Position numbers and translations under genes: made by a program. 64,000 nucleotides of DNA, from positions 16,554,440-16,618,439 of the forward strand of contig CP136061.1 in the NCBI GenBank assembly GCA_032622095.1, written 5' to 3'. Under the pieces are notes generated by a model. That model had not been told where the DNA came from. It was given only the letters and a program-made list of their open reading frames with translations, and did not search any database. Each line of letters begins with the position of its first letter. Position 1 is the stretch's first letter. Source of the stretch: Siphonodentalium dalli (taxonomy: Eukaryota; Mollusca; Scaphopoda; Gadilida; Siphonodentaliidae). Shown here in pieces: positions 1 to 10,655 of the stretch.

Positions 1-206
1 TTAGTATGTGAATGTATCTTGCCCCGGATACGAATTTTATCGGGCGCCGAGCCCGTGCGGCGCCAGCTTCGCGCATGCGCAGACCAGATCTCGGAAACGG
101 GTAGAGCTATCGACTTGAAATTTGGTTTTTTAATAGCGCTGGGTAGAGCTATCGACTTGAAATTTGGTTTTGGAATAGCCCGGACAACGTCGGGCTCATC
201 GGCTAG
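1..206 (+). mobile_element. 3' end of a Helitron-like element (5' part outside window)
   Basis: The segment ends in a GC-rich hairpin (GCCCGGAC..GTCGGGC, about 178-195) followed by TCATCGG and CTAG at 203-206 and then T. That is the usual 3' terminus of rolling-circle Helitrons: hairpin, CTRR, insertion before T. Its body (a motif reading cttgccccggatacgaatt and the downstream cgacttgaaatttgg) recurs three times at 50.7-51.06 kb inside another Helitron-like unit. No Rep/helicase coding is visible, so it is a non-autonomous copy. The family assignment rests on termini only. Confidence 0.6.
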
Positions 207-990
207 TCTATTATATATTTTGGAAGATCTGTGTGTTTGTGTGTGTGTTTGTGTGTGTGTAATCGATGAACACGAAAACGGCCCACCCGATTTCGATGAA
301 ACTTGGTATGTGGGGGTATTTTCGGCCGGGGGTGACATAGGCCTATTGATTTTCAGATCCGAGGTCAACTTTTCACGTGCCGAGGTCAAATCTGTTTTTA
401 CGCTGTGTTACGGGACTTTCATTTGAGTTCGGTGCTTACATATCGATTCGAAACAGCGCGAATAATAAAATGCCAGTCATAATAATGACACTGTGATAAT
501 CTTTCGTGTTTTCTCTTCCAACGATATATAATGCGTATGTATCCGTTTTAGTTATCTGCCTCAATTATCAAGAAGAAGTGGTACTATCTTCCATCAGGAT
601 AAAAACAATGCGTAACTTCTATGACGTCGTTGGAAGTCATAACGTTAGATCACGTTAACGCTTAACCGGCCGATGCATTTGACTGTTTCAGACGTCTTGG
701 CGATATCTCGGGCACCGATGGTAATTTATCTTTTATTGATAATTAATGAGCGTGTGTATATGAGGCGCGTTTATATACTTGAGTGGAAATCAAATCGGGT
801 TAAACTGGCTGATTTTTACGGACGAAATTTGATGCATAGGGTATCTTGGTATCCGCTGGGCCGATTTCCCGGTATCCGCTGGGCCGATTTCCACCATTTT
901 TGGGGTGTTGGTGTTTGACCACATCTGACCTTGACCTTCAAAATGGTCAATTCAAGGTCAAAGCCCGGACGAAGTCGGGTCACCTCCTAG
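207..990 (+). mobile_element. Non-autonomous Helitron-like element, head-to-tail with the preceding one
   Basis: It begins TCTATTATATATTTTGGAAG directly after the CTAG of the preceding unit (Helitrons start with TC). It ends with the hairpin CCCGGACGAAGTCGGG (964-979), a short spacer and CTAG at 987-990 followed by T. The start resembles that of the unit at 48822 (TCTATACTATATATTTTGAG). Inside are a GT microsatellite and no coding region I can support. Confidence 0.6.
229..262. repeat. GT-rich microsatellite
   Basis: Alternating gtgtgt tract with tgtttgtg interruptions, close to the 5' end of the Helitron-like unit. The same position after the start is GT-rich in the units at 48.8 and 50.2 kb (tatatgtgtgtg), so it belongs to the element family. 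Confidence 0.8.
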
Positions 991-2003
991 TATATATATA
1001 TATTTGGAGCCACATTAAGTTTGTAGTATAGTTGTTACTAATGGGTGGTGTGCCAAGAATGATTGCATATTTATGGGATAGAGATTTATATCATTATTTC
1101 CCCCCCCCCCCCAATTACAGATATCTCTAATAAATGTCTGCACATAACTACAATCCCAAAAATTGTTGTTGATATCTTCCTTTTCTCTTTTACGCCTCTC
1201 ACATTTATCATCTTGTCTTATATTATAAATGGGTAGTAAGTTATTAGTTGACAGTATTCTAGAATTTATTCGGAATTGTAATCATTGTAGCTTGGTGTCA
1301 GGCGTCGTGAGAAAGGGTAGTTTATTATATGTATTATATTACTGCATTTCCCATATCAGAAATTTGTGATTGCCATTTTGTGCGCGCTTTGGTAAAAATC
1401 TTGTCCTCCCCGCGATTTGTTAAGCTAAGTGCTGAACATTTTGTTGCAAGAACTTTACAAATGATAATAATACGTCATGCCAGAATGGATCAGTTAATTT
1501 TTTGCCCTTTTCACTAAATAGCCATGCCCATGTGTATGGAACATGGGGTCTTGTCCATTTGGCGCTCTTTGTTATGGGGCGTCTCACCCAAGTTATTTTC
1601 ATTGACAGCATAAACGTATTGGCATCAACCTTTTTCAAGCCATCGTTTTTGTAATCTTGGCATACAACTTTGCGTTCCACTCGATCGCGCGTTGCATGCA
1701 TAGAACATGCAAGCTGTGTCAAAACCGGTATAGCTGTATGTACATACATGTAATAAATATTCAACAATAAACGGACACTTTTCTTAATGTTCAAACTAGT
1801 CCATTCTTCACGTCAGCAGTCACCTACATCAGAGAAGAATTTCTTCTTCTTCAACAATAAAATATATATCTAGTGTTCAATTTTTTCATAAACATTTATT
1901 CGACCACAGCACGTATCTGGATGCTTTCATTATCCAACATCTGTTACGGATACCGCTGTGTATCCGTATTGTTTAAAATTGTTATTACTCATAATGGTGT
2001 CTT
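991..2003. other. No gene recognised
   Basis: AT-rich sequence with a 13-base poly-C run at 1100-1112. Short reading frames on both strands show no recognisable domain and no convincing splice context. Confidence 0.6.
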
Positions 2004-2224
2004 GTCGACCATAGGTCGCCTCGCATATATAAGAGAATGCATTGGCCTAAAAAAAATCTTTTTTTATCACTTTTTACCATTTTTTCTTACATTCTTTAAC
2101 AATTTTATAATTTTTAATGTGTTAAGCCAATGCATTCTCTTATATATGCGAGGCGACCTATGGTCGACTCACATATATAAGAGAATGCATTGGCACAGGG
2201 CCGTTCTGTTGGGTAAAGGGTTAA
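2004..2224. mobile_element. Palindrome-TIR piggyBac-like MITE, copy 1 (left end truncated)
   Basis: The right end reads GTTGGGTAAAGGG followed by TTAA (2221-2224), the mirror of the left end TTAACCCTTTACCCAAC at 4862. Inside are a complete 69-bp palindrome (2126-2194) and only half of its partner (2004-2047), separated by an A/T-rich core. CCC-type ends next to TTAA are typical of piggyBac-superfamily elements. There is no coding capacity. The left terminus and half a palindrome are missing. Confidence 0.75.
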
Positions 2225-2875
2225 TACGTGTCTTAGTGGCGTTGCTAGTGTGTTATATGCACCGTTTCGTAACTAGGATACATGTGACTTTAAATTTTGT
2301 TTATAGTGCGATATCCTCCCCCTGAACGTCTGACGTGGATCAACTGATGTGGGCTGACCATAGCTAGTGACGAAACTATCATGTAACTGTGACAGTTTCG
2401 TAACTAGGTCAATGCGCACCACCATCCAACCCACCTCACCTTTATAAGGGGGGGATATGGTTGTGTTTTTTTAAACACTTGTGAAATTGCTTTAATGCAG
2501 AATATCAGCATAGTCTTCTTGGATAAGTTTGTCTCTGACTTCTATAATAGTTCTGAGCGAATTGTCACCTTTCCACAATATTGGATCCAGTATACTATCG
2601 ACATCCTCGAAATGGCAGCCGACAGCTCACAGGAGCAATCATTTTTGGGTATGTGCTGATTAGAAAGTTTTTTTAATTTTTTATTCTGAGTGAATTTTGC
2701 TTTGATTCCTGTTTGCATGGCATCGTATGAATCCTCGCCCCACCGTTCATCAAAATGCCACAATGACATACCGTAAGAAGTAGAACAAACACTACAAACC
2801 ACAGTTAAAAGGGATAATAGATTGAATATTTTGGTCGAGTAATACAGTTCAAAGCCTCCTCACATAAATTGAAAA
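2225..2875. other. No gene recognised; short dispersed motif
   Basis: The motif gtttcgtaactagg occurs near 2264 and 2393 and as a partial complement near 2360, suggesting a small decayed repeat. Nothing codes convincingly. Confidence 0.5.
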
Positions 2876-2881
2876 ATTGAG

Positions 2882-2940
2882 GTGGGGGTCTCTCTCCAAC
2901 GGGATAAATTAATTTTGATCCCGTTGGCGATAGACCCCAC
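2882..2940. repeat. Imperfect inverted repeat (hairpin)
   Basis: Left arm GTGGGGGTCTCTCTCCAACG and right arm CCGTTGGCGATAGACCCCAC are near-perfect complements around an AT-rich loop. The stem is about 23 bp. It could be a small foldback element. Confidence 0.7.
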
Positions 2941-3096
2941 GTCAATGTTTCAATTTCTTTGCACATATTTTGCTCAGGTTGTGCAATGTTTCTTTATTCC
3001 TCACTACGAGTATGTTTGTGTATGGAGCATATTGAGTAGTTAATGGACTCAAGCATCCACTTTTGACGTTATTGACCCCATTAGCTGACCACGACC

Positions 3097-3169
3097 ACGT
3101 CTGGCACCACACAGGACGTCTGGCACCACACAGGACGTCTGGCACCACACAGGACGTCTGGCACCACAC
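3097..3169. repeat. 19-bp minisatellite, about 4 copies
   Basis: Unit acgtctggcaccacacagg repeated nearly perfectly four times. A minus-strand reading frame crosses it but has no other support. Confidence 0.9.
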
Positions 3170-4861
3170 ATACCCGAAAATGACTGCTCCTGTGAGTTAA
3201 CCCTGTGATACAAATGAGTGTTCACATGAGTTACGTGGCGGCATTTAATCTTCTGGTGTTCATTCTGGGGAAAAGTATCATCTTTTTGTTTAAAAAAATG
3301 AGAGAATTCTGGAATCAGAACATATAATACATTTCTAGCTATAATTTGTTCAAGGTCACTGAGTTAAGCAAATATTAAGCAATGGACATTACGTGCCTCC
3401 TTAAATCTGACATATAATTTAAGATTTCAGCGTAATTAATCCACATTAGGTTTACTTTTTATATAGCCTCTTTGTGCTCAGAACAGTACCAAAATATATC
3501 ATTCGCCAGTCGTTACACTAATTCCAATTATCTTTTCTTTTTTCCAGTGTTGGCATATTTAGCTTGTGTGTGTTCGTGGGGGACTGTACCAAGGACGTTG
3601 TTCACATATGCCCATATTGCAATGCAGAGTTTGGCCGCTTCAATAGACTGTAAACCACAAAGGCCGGACTATAGACGTCAATCTTACTGTAGACAGTAAT
3701 TATGTTATGACAATTGGTCCGAACATTTTCAGATCTGGGACACAACAATAGTGAATGATTTATACTCAGCTGTTTCATACATTCTGATAAAGGCTCGGCT
3801 GAATCTGACTGTGAACGAAACATGAGTTTGTGTCGTGGTGATACACTGGCACTGATTCGCGGCCATGTTGGTTCCATCTAGCCCCGTTCGTTATTCGTTT
3901 TCAGAGCTAGTTCTGGGTTACCAATCCATATATGGAGCTTTTGAATATTCATGAATTCCATATATGGAATTCTACTCCATAACATTGACCTGGGCACTAA
4001 AACAAACGGAACGGGGCTGGATGAATGGACTCAGTGACAAATCATATTGAATTGCTGGAGATTCTCCATTTTCCTCACATGTGCATGGGTAGGAACGACG
4101 AATAACCACTACAATATTATCTGGTTCACATGTACGGAATATTGCATGACCATTATCCGTTTGGTTACTCCGACCAGTGATATGCTCGTTGTTATGCTTG
4201 TAATACAGATATTATATATATAATAGAATGTACTGGCTTACAAGATCAAGGTAAATATTGTTAGGCCAATGCATTGTGGGTTGTGGCAAATTATTAGGAA
4301 GTTCAAGGGTTAGGTCATTTAAGATTTTCAGATTATATGGCCAAAACTTATTGATTTATATGGAATATAATTGACGCCACAAGGACTCACCCGTGTGGCA
4401 GTTTAAGGACCTCGTCTTCGCGCAATTCGCAACGAATCTTGCAAATGTCAGCAACGTGGATTGTGACATCTCAGCTCAGCGACATCACATCAAAGCAACG
4501 TATTCAATACTCTAAATGATAAATTGTTTAGCAGCACGCAGGTAGATCTCATTGACGTAACACTTTCAAAATCCCAATAAGCCTATATCTTCGCCTATGT
4601 ATTCGCCCATATCGTTATCAAAAGTCTCGGCTCATCTCGCCATAGGACCTACATCCCCTCCGTGATATATGTCCACTCACAACTCCAGACCCCACCCTGG
4701 ATCTCGATCCCCTTTTTAGGTACTACATTCCAACTAAGCAAACTTTGAGACCAAACATAATACAATATATAAATATTATTATGCGTATTCAATATTGTCA
4801 GCAACGTGGATTGTGACAGCTCAGCGACATCACATTGGCAAATAAACCAGGTCATTCCGTT
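3170..4861. other. No gene recognised
   Basis: AT-rich sequence. The palindromic motif TCCATATATGGA occurs near 3928 and 3958. Short open frames (for example 3602-3877 minus) lack recognisable domains. Confidence 0.55.
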
Positions 4862-5259
4862 TAACCCTTTACCCAACAAACCGGCCAAAACCGGCCAAGT
4901 AAAGCTTCAACAGCCTAAAATATCTTCGGTCTGTCTCAATAGAACCATACAAATATGGATATCATTGGAACCGGCTCCTTGACCACATTGTGATAGTTAC
5001 AGTTATGCCCTGTGCCAATGCATTCTCTTATATATGCGAGTCGACCATAGGTCGCCTCGCATATATAAGAGAATGCATTGGCCTAAAAAAATCTTTTTTT
5101 AACACTTTTTACCATTTTTTCTTACATTCTTTAACAATTTTATATTTTTTAATGTGTTAAGCCAATGCATTCTCTTATATATGCGAGGCGACCTATGGTC
5201 GACTCGCATATATAAGAGAATGCATTGGCACAGGGCCCTTCTGTTGGGTAAATGGTTAA
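4862..5259. mobile_element. Palindrome-TIR piggyBac-like MITE, copy 2 (complete)
   Basis: 398 bp bounded by TTAA at both ends (4862-4865 and 5256-5259). The termini are CCCTTTACCCAAC and its complement GTTGGGTAAATGG. It holds two 69-bp palindromes (5014-5082, 5161-5229) in inverted orientation around a T-rich core. A 150-bp arm between the left end and the first palindrome (AAACCGGCCAAAACC...) is matched in inverted order in copy 22424-22880, where it lies at the right end. Non-coding. Confidence 0.85.
5014..5229. repeat. Pair of 69-bp near-perfect palindromes
   Basis: Each palindrome has arms of about 33 bp starting GCCAATGCATTCTC, one arm mismatch (GAGTCGACC against GAGGCGACC) and a 3-base centre. 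The second is the reverse complement of the first, mismatch included, so they behave as hairpin-forming inverted repeats. Further copies lie at 2126, 18445, 18733, 22454, 22659, 38086, 38372 and 51530, plus a half copy at 2004. Confidence 0.9.
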
Positions 5260-5573
5260 CGTTATCCAACAATCCAAACAAACAAAACAAACGAGCATGC
5301 GCTAAGAACTCCCCATTCTCGGCCATTCCAGCTCCAACTTGCACAGAGATCATGTAGAGTTTTGCTCGCAATCCGCTCCAGTCCCATCGAGACTCTAGTG
5401 TTCTTCCAGTCAACTCATAGTCCGGTGCATTTATGAGAAAAAAATCCAGACCAGAACTAACTGCAGCATAATTTTTTTTGCTGCTGGAATAAGTACATAA
5501 ACCCTCCATAAACAACATGCATGTACTACAAATCAGCAAAAATCGGAAAAAAAGGGAAATTAGTGAATTTCGT

Positions 5574-6325
5574 TAAAACATTATGGAAACTAAATGTTTT
5601 TCTTAAAAAACAAAACTATCCGCAGAAACTAATACAGGATGGCATAAAACGCGCTAGAGCCATTCCAATCGCGGAGCTACGCGCAGAGAGTTGACCAGAA
5701 CCAAAGCCAGACCCAATTCCGATGATTTCCACACATAACCCTCACCATCCTAATATGGCTACAGTTGCAAAACAGCTCTTCCCCATCATACAGAAAAGTG
5801 AAAAAATGAGTTCTATAATAAAATCAAATGACATTCTACCTAGCAAACGCCAACCGAAAAATCTGAAAAAAATATTGACGAAAGCAAAGTTCACAACTGA
5901 TGGGATTCCAAATCACATAGTCAGTAAATGTGGTGACAAACGGTGTGGCACATGCAATTTCCTTCAAATTGGAGGGTCACGGACATTAAAAATGGAATGA
6001 CAATCTATCCGAATATATCTATGGACTGTAACTCGGAAGATATTATATATTGTATTGTCTGTCATGGATGTTCGGAAAGTTATATCGGATAAACAGGCAA
6101 TAAATTACGAGAAAGAACGCGGATCCATATGATGTGGGATTACCATATGCCCGCCACTTCAACTTACCTGACCATTCAGTTAAAGACATTCGTCTACATG
6201 TATTGTGTGGTGGTCTGCCCGTGCGTGAAGACCGCAGAATCAAAGAGCAACAAATGATAGACGCATTCGGGAGCCTGCATCTGGGCATCAATAAAGATGC
6301 TGACTTTATGGTCAAATGGTTATAA
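5574..6325 (+). pseudogene. Penelope-like element: RT C-terminus, linker and GIY-YIG endonuclease, decayed
   Basis: Plus-strand reading gives the end of a Penelope-type reverse transcriptase thumb (about 5585-5700), then a basic linker, a cysteine motif (KCGDKRCGTC, about 5925-5955) and the start of a GIY-YIG nuclease (IIYCIVCHGCSESYIG, about 6050-6090). The remainder (RRIKEQQMIDAFGSLHLGIN) follows in another frame up to 6325. This order is that of Penelope-like retroelements, whose nuclease nicks target DNA for priming. It is broken: a stop near 5695, an in-frame stop right after YIG (about 6089) and a frameshift before the C-terminus. The RT palm and everything upstream are absent. Its C-terminus differs from that of the neighbouring minus-strand copy, so the two come from different families. 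Confidence 0.8.
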
Positions 6326-6439
6326 CTTACTAGATATTATATTGCGCGTCATTTTTATATCAGCAGTGATTACGTCACATAACGCGCCATTGCTATTGCG
6401 TTGCATCTTGTATTTGTAACTGTGTAACGTTGTATTATA

Positions 6440-6600
6440 TTCATTGTGAGTGAACTTGAGAAAGGCGAAAGCCGAAAGCTTGTTCGTATATAAATTTCAA
6501 AGGTCTTAAAGGTGTTATTTCACAATCCATCATCATACAGCTAGGATACAGACCTTTATCGGCTACAGAAGTATTATATATATATATACTGTCCAAGAAT
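6440..6600 (+). other. Penelope-like 3' flank and a partial 5' start of another copy
   Basis: After the nuclease lies a compact stem (AAAGGCGAAAGCCGAAAGC, about 6456-6475) that resembles a degenerate hammerhead core. It is followed at about 6551-6582 by gacctttatcggctacagaa, which matches the reverse complement of the 5' region of the minus-strand Penelope element (about 9125-9150). This suggests a truncated head-to-tail junction, a known arrangement for these elements. Confidence 0.4.
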
Positions 6601-6741
6601 AACATAAAACATGTCTATAGAAAATTAATTAATTTAAATAAAATGTCCATAGGCCTTTCGTGGCATTGCCACTTTTCAATAGACGATAAATTGAATTATG
6701 ACGTCATAGTGTCAAGAGTGATAACTCAGCTTCACACAACG

Positions 6742-9265
6742 TCATTTCCTGGACGCATTTAGCTTTCTTCGGAAGTGATCAATGTAGAAATCTTCATTCC
6801 GGGTTCGGCGTATTCTGTTTGCTGAGAATAGTTTTTGGAATGGGAAGATCGAATATTCATTCTTTTCACATTCATCCAAATGTTCACTCAGTGCAATTTT
6901 GCGATATTCTGGTTACTTTATCTGTTCGGTCTGTAGGTTTTCTGTAAACAGTCGTAGATAGAGTGTCTCCACATCTCTTGACGGTGACATCAAGAAATTT
7001 TACAGATGAATCAGAGTACTCCATTTTAAGTTGAATTGAAGGCACACACTTGTTGAAATCACGCAGAAACTCCCCCAGCTCTTGAACTCCATGGTCCCAT
7101 ACCATAAATACGTCGTCTATGAATCGGTAGTATGCTTTGGGTTTATTACGACGTGAATCTAGAAATCTCTTCTCCATGTCGGACATAAATATGTTGCTAT
7201 ACTGAGGTCATATGGGCGATCCCATGCTGGTTCCCATTTTCTGGAGCCACATTTCGTTGTTAAACGTAAAATAATTATGTTTTAGTATGAAGGAACAGAG
7301 ATCAACATTAGCTCTGTTAGAAACTAGATTATCACCCGAATCTATCAAGCTCCGTTCCTCTGCTTTCAATCCGCTATCGTGTGGGATTTTCGTATATAAG
7401 GATACAACGTCCAATGTAACCAGAAGAGTATCCTCGTTGAGTGGTCCAATATCGGAGATTTTCCTGAGGAAGTCTGTTGTATCCTTTACAAAACTAGGAG
7501 TGTTCTGAACGATGGGTTTTAATACATCGTCAACAAGTTTGGCCATGTTCTCGGATAGAATTCCTATTCCAGATACAATAGGTCGGCCAGGTACATTATG
7601 GTTGTGGATCTTCGGGAGGAGATACATAATTCCTGGTCGAGGATCACTGGGTATTAAAGGAGTGATCAGACTTCGATCAGCCTTGGACATCTCATCAAGA
7701 AGTTCTCCGAGCTCGGTCTGGAAGGCGGTTGTCGGGTCGGTTTGGAGGCGCTCGTAATACTCTGTGTCGGAAAGTTGACGTTGAGCTTCATTGACATAAT
7801 CAGTTTTGTTTAGCACTACTGTCGCTCCGCCTTTATCCGCAGGTTTTATCACAATGTTTGAATTACCGCGGAGGGTGGAAATAGCACGCCGCTCTGATGG
7901 TTTTAAATTGTACAGTAGTTTTTGTTCTTCGACAGAATGTCGCGTTTAACTCTGTTTCGGAACAGATCGATGTAAGTATCTAACTTAACATTACGTCCGG
8001 TGTGAGGTAATGAACACATAGATATATTAGGTACAAGTCTTTATTATGTCGTGAATAAGATAAGCAGTGTATACAAACATGATGATCAAGAGTCGCCGCG
8101 AAGTGAGGTCCCCGAATGGGTGATGCCTGGTGTGGGTGATGCCTGGAGAGAACCTCGAGATGAGATGAGTCTAGTGAAAGCATGAGGTGATGGGATGTGG
8201 TTGTTTCTTATATACTATTTGGGATGCATATTAGATGAGGCGTTTGGCAATACACATCGGGATTGGTTCCTCCGTTATGGTCATTTCCCTTGACCATATT
8301 TGGGAGCCATCTTCATTGTGTGTATGTCTTCGCTGGAAGTAAGACGTGTGAGGTTTCGTTAAGAACCGAACACGAATATCTGAGTTTGGGGTTTTATATA
8401 TTGGGACATTCGTATAGTTTGAATCAAGTTGTGAGATTATAATGGGTCGTTATCTCACACCAGTAGGGGGTGTCCACTTTGACCGTTTCTGTTGATTATA
8501 ATATCCGCAAACCTCAGGCTCATCGCGGCCATGGAAGTATTCTATCAAACGAAGTCTTCGGAAATATTCCTCCAAGTCCGCGCAAGTTTGGACCTTGTCC
8601 AATTTGACACTCGGGCAAAACGATAGTCCGCGTTCTAGTACAGATTCTTCAGAAGCATTAAGTTCATAGTCAGATAAATTAATTATGTTGGATTGACGAT
8701 GAGATGAATCACGTTTGTCCTCAGACGTAGAATGCATGTCGAGTAGATTGTTGAGTTTGTTCTTCTTTCGTGTCATATGAACGTTCAGGTTATCTCTGTA
8801 ACATTTTTCGTGACATTTTTTATCAACATTGACACTTTTGGAAAGGAAGTCCTTTATGTGATGTTCTATGTTGGACTTTTTTGCATATATCAGGTCGATA
8901 AGATGGTTTAGAATTCGAATGCTAGTACGGTTGCAGAGTACGTCTGAATACTCACTGCGATATGTGTTCTGCAAGGGATTCTTTATAACGAGTCCTTTCG
9001 GTAAGAGTTTATTCTTCTTGCACTCGGAGAGAAAGAACAGGTCGCTGTTGACTTGTGCATATTTCTTGTGTAACTTCAATATTATCCATTGTTCTTGGTT
9101 GTATGCGGTGTTGGTAGACATTGTAGTAATACTTCTGTAGCAGATAAAGGTCTTTATTATATGCTTCCCTATTAAATAGTGGGAAATTGCCGTGGCGTAG
9201 AGCGTTATATCCATCGCCTGGACCGACTCGATGGATAACACTGACCAACTCGATGGATAACACAA
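6742..9265 (-). pseudogene. Penelope-like retroelement, nearly full N-terminus and RT, most of EN deleted
   Basis: Read on the minus strand, an N-terminal region (about 9120-8452; contains NLSDYELNASEESVLERG, typical just upstream of the Penelope RT) runs to WTPPTG. It is interrupted by a 463-bp insertion (7999-8461) and resumes with RNVKLDTYIDLFRNR (about 7990). A frameshift near 7935 leads into the RT core: KPADKGGATVVL (7850), LDVVSLYTKIP (about 7400) and MGTSMGSPI (7208), a further break near 7200, then YRFIDDVF (about 7110) carrying the catalytic D-D pair. After YRKPTD the frame shifts into a short C-terminal nuclease remnant (NEDFYIDHFRRKLN) ending at 6742. The GIY-YIG core and its cysteine linker are deleted. 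Cannot transpose autonomously. Confidence 0.85.
7999..8461. mobile_element. 463-bp insertion with terminal inverted repeats inside the Penelope-like element
   Basis: Ends are GGTGTGAGGTAATGA on the left and the complement of GGTGTGAGATAACGA on the right, an imperfect TIR of about 15-20 bp. Removing exactly 7999-8461 rejoins CCTACT to GGACGT and keeps the element's reading frame (PTGRN). No clear target duplication is visible. An intron is less likely because the minus-strand ends are not GT..AG. It has no credible coding region. Confidence 0.6.
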
Positions 9266-9597
9266 TAGTATTACTTATTCGTAGATTACTTCCGGTTTAT
9301 AGCGGCGAATCACATTAAGTTTCAAAGCGTATCAATAACAGCGGGACTATTTTTTTAATTATTGATTTTTACGGTAGCGAAAGAGTTTTTCCCCCTGGAT
9401 TGTTCTTCTGTGCTAATTAATACTATACGTAATAGTAAATTTAACTTGAAGATACTTTAGGTATCCATGCAAACAATCTCCGTCTGCTTCATAATAAATA
9501 GAAAATTTTCACAATTTACGAAGATATGGACTCTACACTTGATAATTTTGAGATGAGGACACTCTGATCGGATTGAGTACCTTTAACGTTTATTTGC
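9266..9597. other. No gene recognised
   Basis: AT-rich spacer between the Penelope-like element and the minisatellite. It would lie in the intron downstream of the gene A lectin exon on the minus strand. Confidence 0.5.
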
Positions 9598-10442
9598 CTG
9601 TATTATAGGAATGTACCCACATCGTAGTGAGGGGAGAACTATATCGTGTATTATAGGAATGTACTCACACCGTAGTAAGGGGGAACTCTATCGTGTATTA
9701 TAGGAATGTACTCACATCGTAGTGAGGGGAGAACTCTATCGTGTATTATAGAAATGTACTCGCGCCGTAGCGAGGGGGAGAACTCTAGCGTATATTATAG
9801 GAATGTACTCGCGCCGTAGTGAGGGGGAGAACTCTATCTTGTATTATAGGAAATTACTCACATCGTAGCGAGGGGGTGAACTATATCGTGTGGTATAGGA
9901 ATGTACTCACACCATAGTGAGGGGTGAACTATATGGTGTAATATAGGAATGTACTCACATCGTAGTGAGGGGTGAACTCAATCGTGTATTATAGGAATGT
10001 ACACACATCGTAGTGAGGTGGAGAACTCTATAGTGTAATATAGGAATGTACTCACATCGTAGTGTGGGGTGAACTCTATCGTGTATAATAGGAATGTATG
10101 CAGACCGTAGTGAGGGGGTGAACTCTATCGTTTATTATAGGATTGTACTTACATCGTAGTGAGGGGGTGAACTATATCGTTTATTATAGGAATGTACTCA
10201 CACCGTAGTTAGGGGGACCTATCGTGTATTATAGAAATGTACTCACATCGTAGTGAGGGGGAGAACTCTATCGTGTATTATAGGAATGTACGCACATCGT
10301 AGTGAGGGGGAGAACTATATCGTCTATTATAAGAATCTACTCACACCGTAGCGAGGGGGAGAACTTTATCTTATATTATAGGAATGTACTCATATCGTAG
10401 TGAGGGGGAGAACTTTATCGTGTATTATAGGAATGTACTCAC
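9598..10442 (-). repeat. Minisatellite of about 48-50 bp, about 17 copies, derived from a 5' splice site
   Basis: Units carry aatgtactcacatcg, then gtagtgaggggg and agaactctatcgtg. The last copy runs directly into the CTLD exon: its aatgtactcacatcg is the intron side and last coding bases of that exon. On the minus strand each unit therefore contains CGATGTGAGTACATT, the exon end plus a consensus GTGAGT donor. Copies vary (GCGCCG, CACACCG, TTACATCG), so some have lost the donor. The equivalent exon at 57493 has no array. Confidence 0.9.
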
Positions 10443-10655
10443 ATCGCGAACTTCCGTCGTTATATTTGCTGTCTCCAGTCACCAGCGCGTACATATCGTT
10501 CAGCATCGACTCTGATTCGATGACGACGAGGTGGGCACCATCTCCGTTACATTTGACCACAGCATCCATTTGGGTGACTTTTGTCGAGTAGTATTTCAAA
10601 CAGTGGTTCTTCCCACCAAGATGGAATAGTGTGTAACCTCGATCAGTCGGGCAAT
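10443..10655 (-). CDS. C-type-lectin-like domain exon (first half of domain), gene A
   Basis: A 213-bp internal exon on the minus strand. It has a 3' splice site (TTTACAG before AT-TGC-CCG) and a 5' splice site (CGAT before GTGAGTAC), both phase 1. The translation starts DCPTDRGYTLF, with the CTLD pattern of a first cysteine, an aromatic, HCLKYYSTK, a second cysteine and GAHLVVIESESML (the helix-2/LVxIxS signature). These domains bind sugars or other ligands and are common in secreted invertebrate immune and adhesion proteins. The second half of the domain (WIDG, the second cysteine pair) is not found downstream in the window. The PAN exon at 21379-21628 ends in phase 1 and would join it in frame. 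A near-identical exon exists at 57493-57705. The reading frame continues past both splice sites by chance. Confidence 0.8.

Noticed and set aside
1420..1794. 124-codon minus-strand frame
   Set aside because: No recognisable domain, signal or splice context; consistent with chance.
7999..8461. Intron in the Penelope-like element
   Set aside because: Minus-strand boundaries lack GT..AG and the ends are inverted repeats, favouring a transposon insertion.
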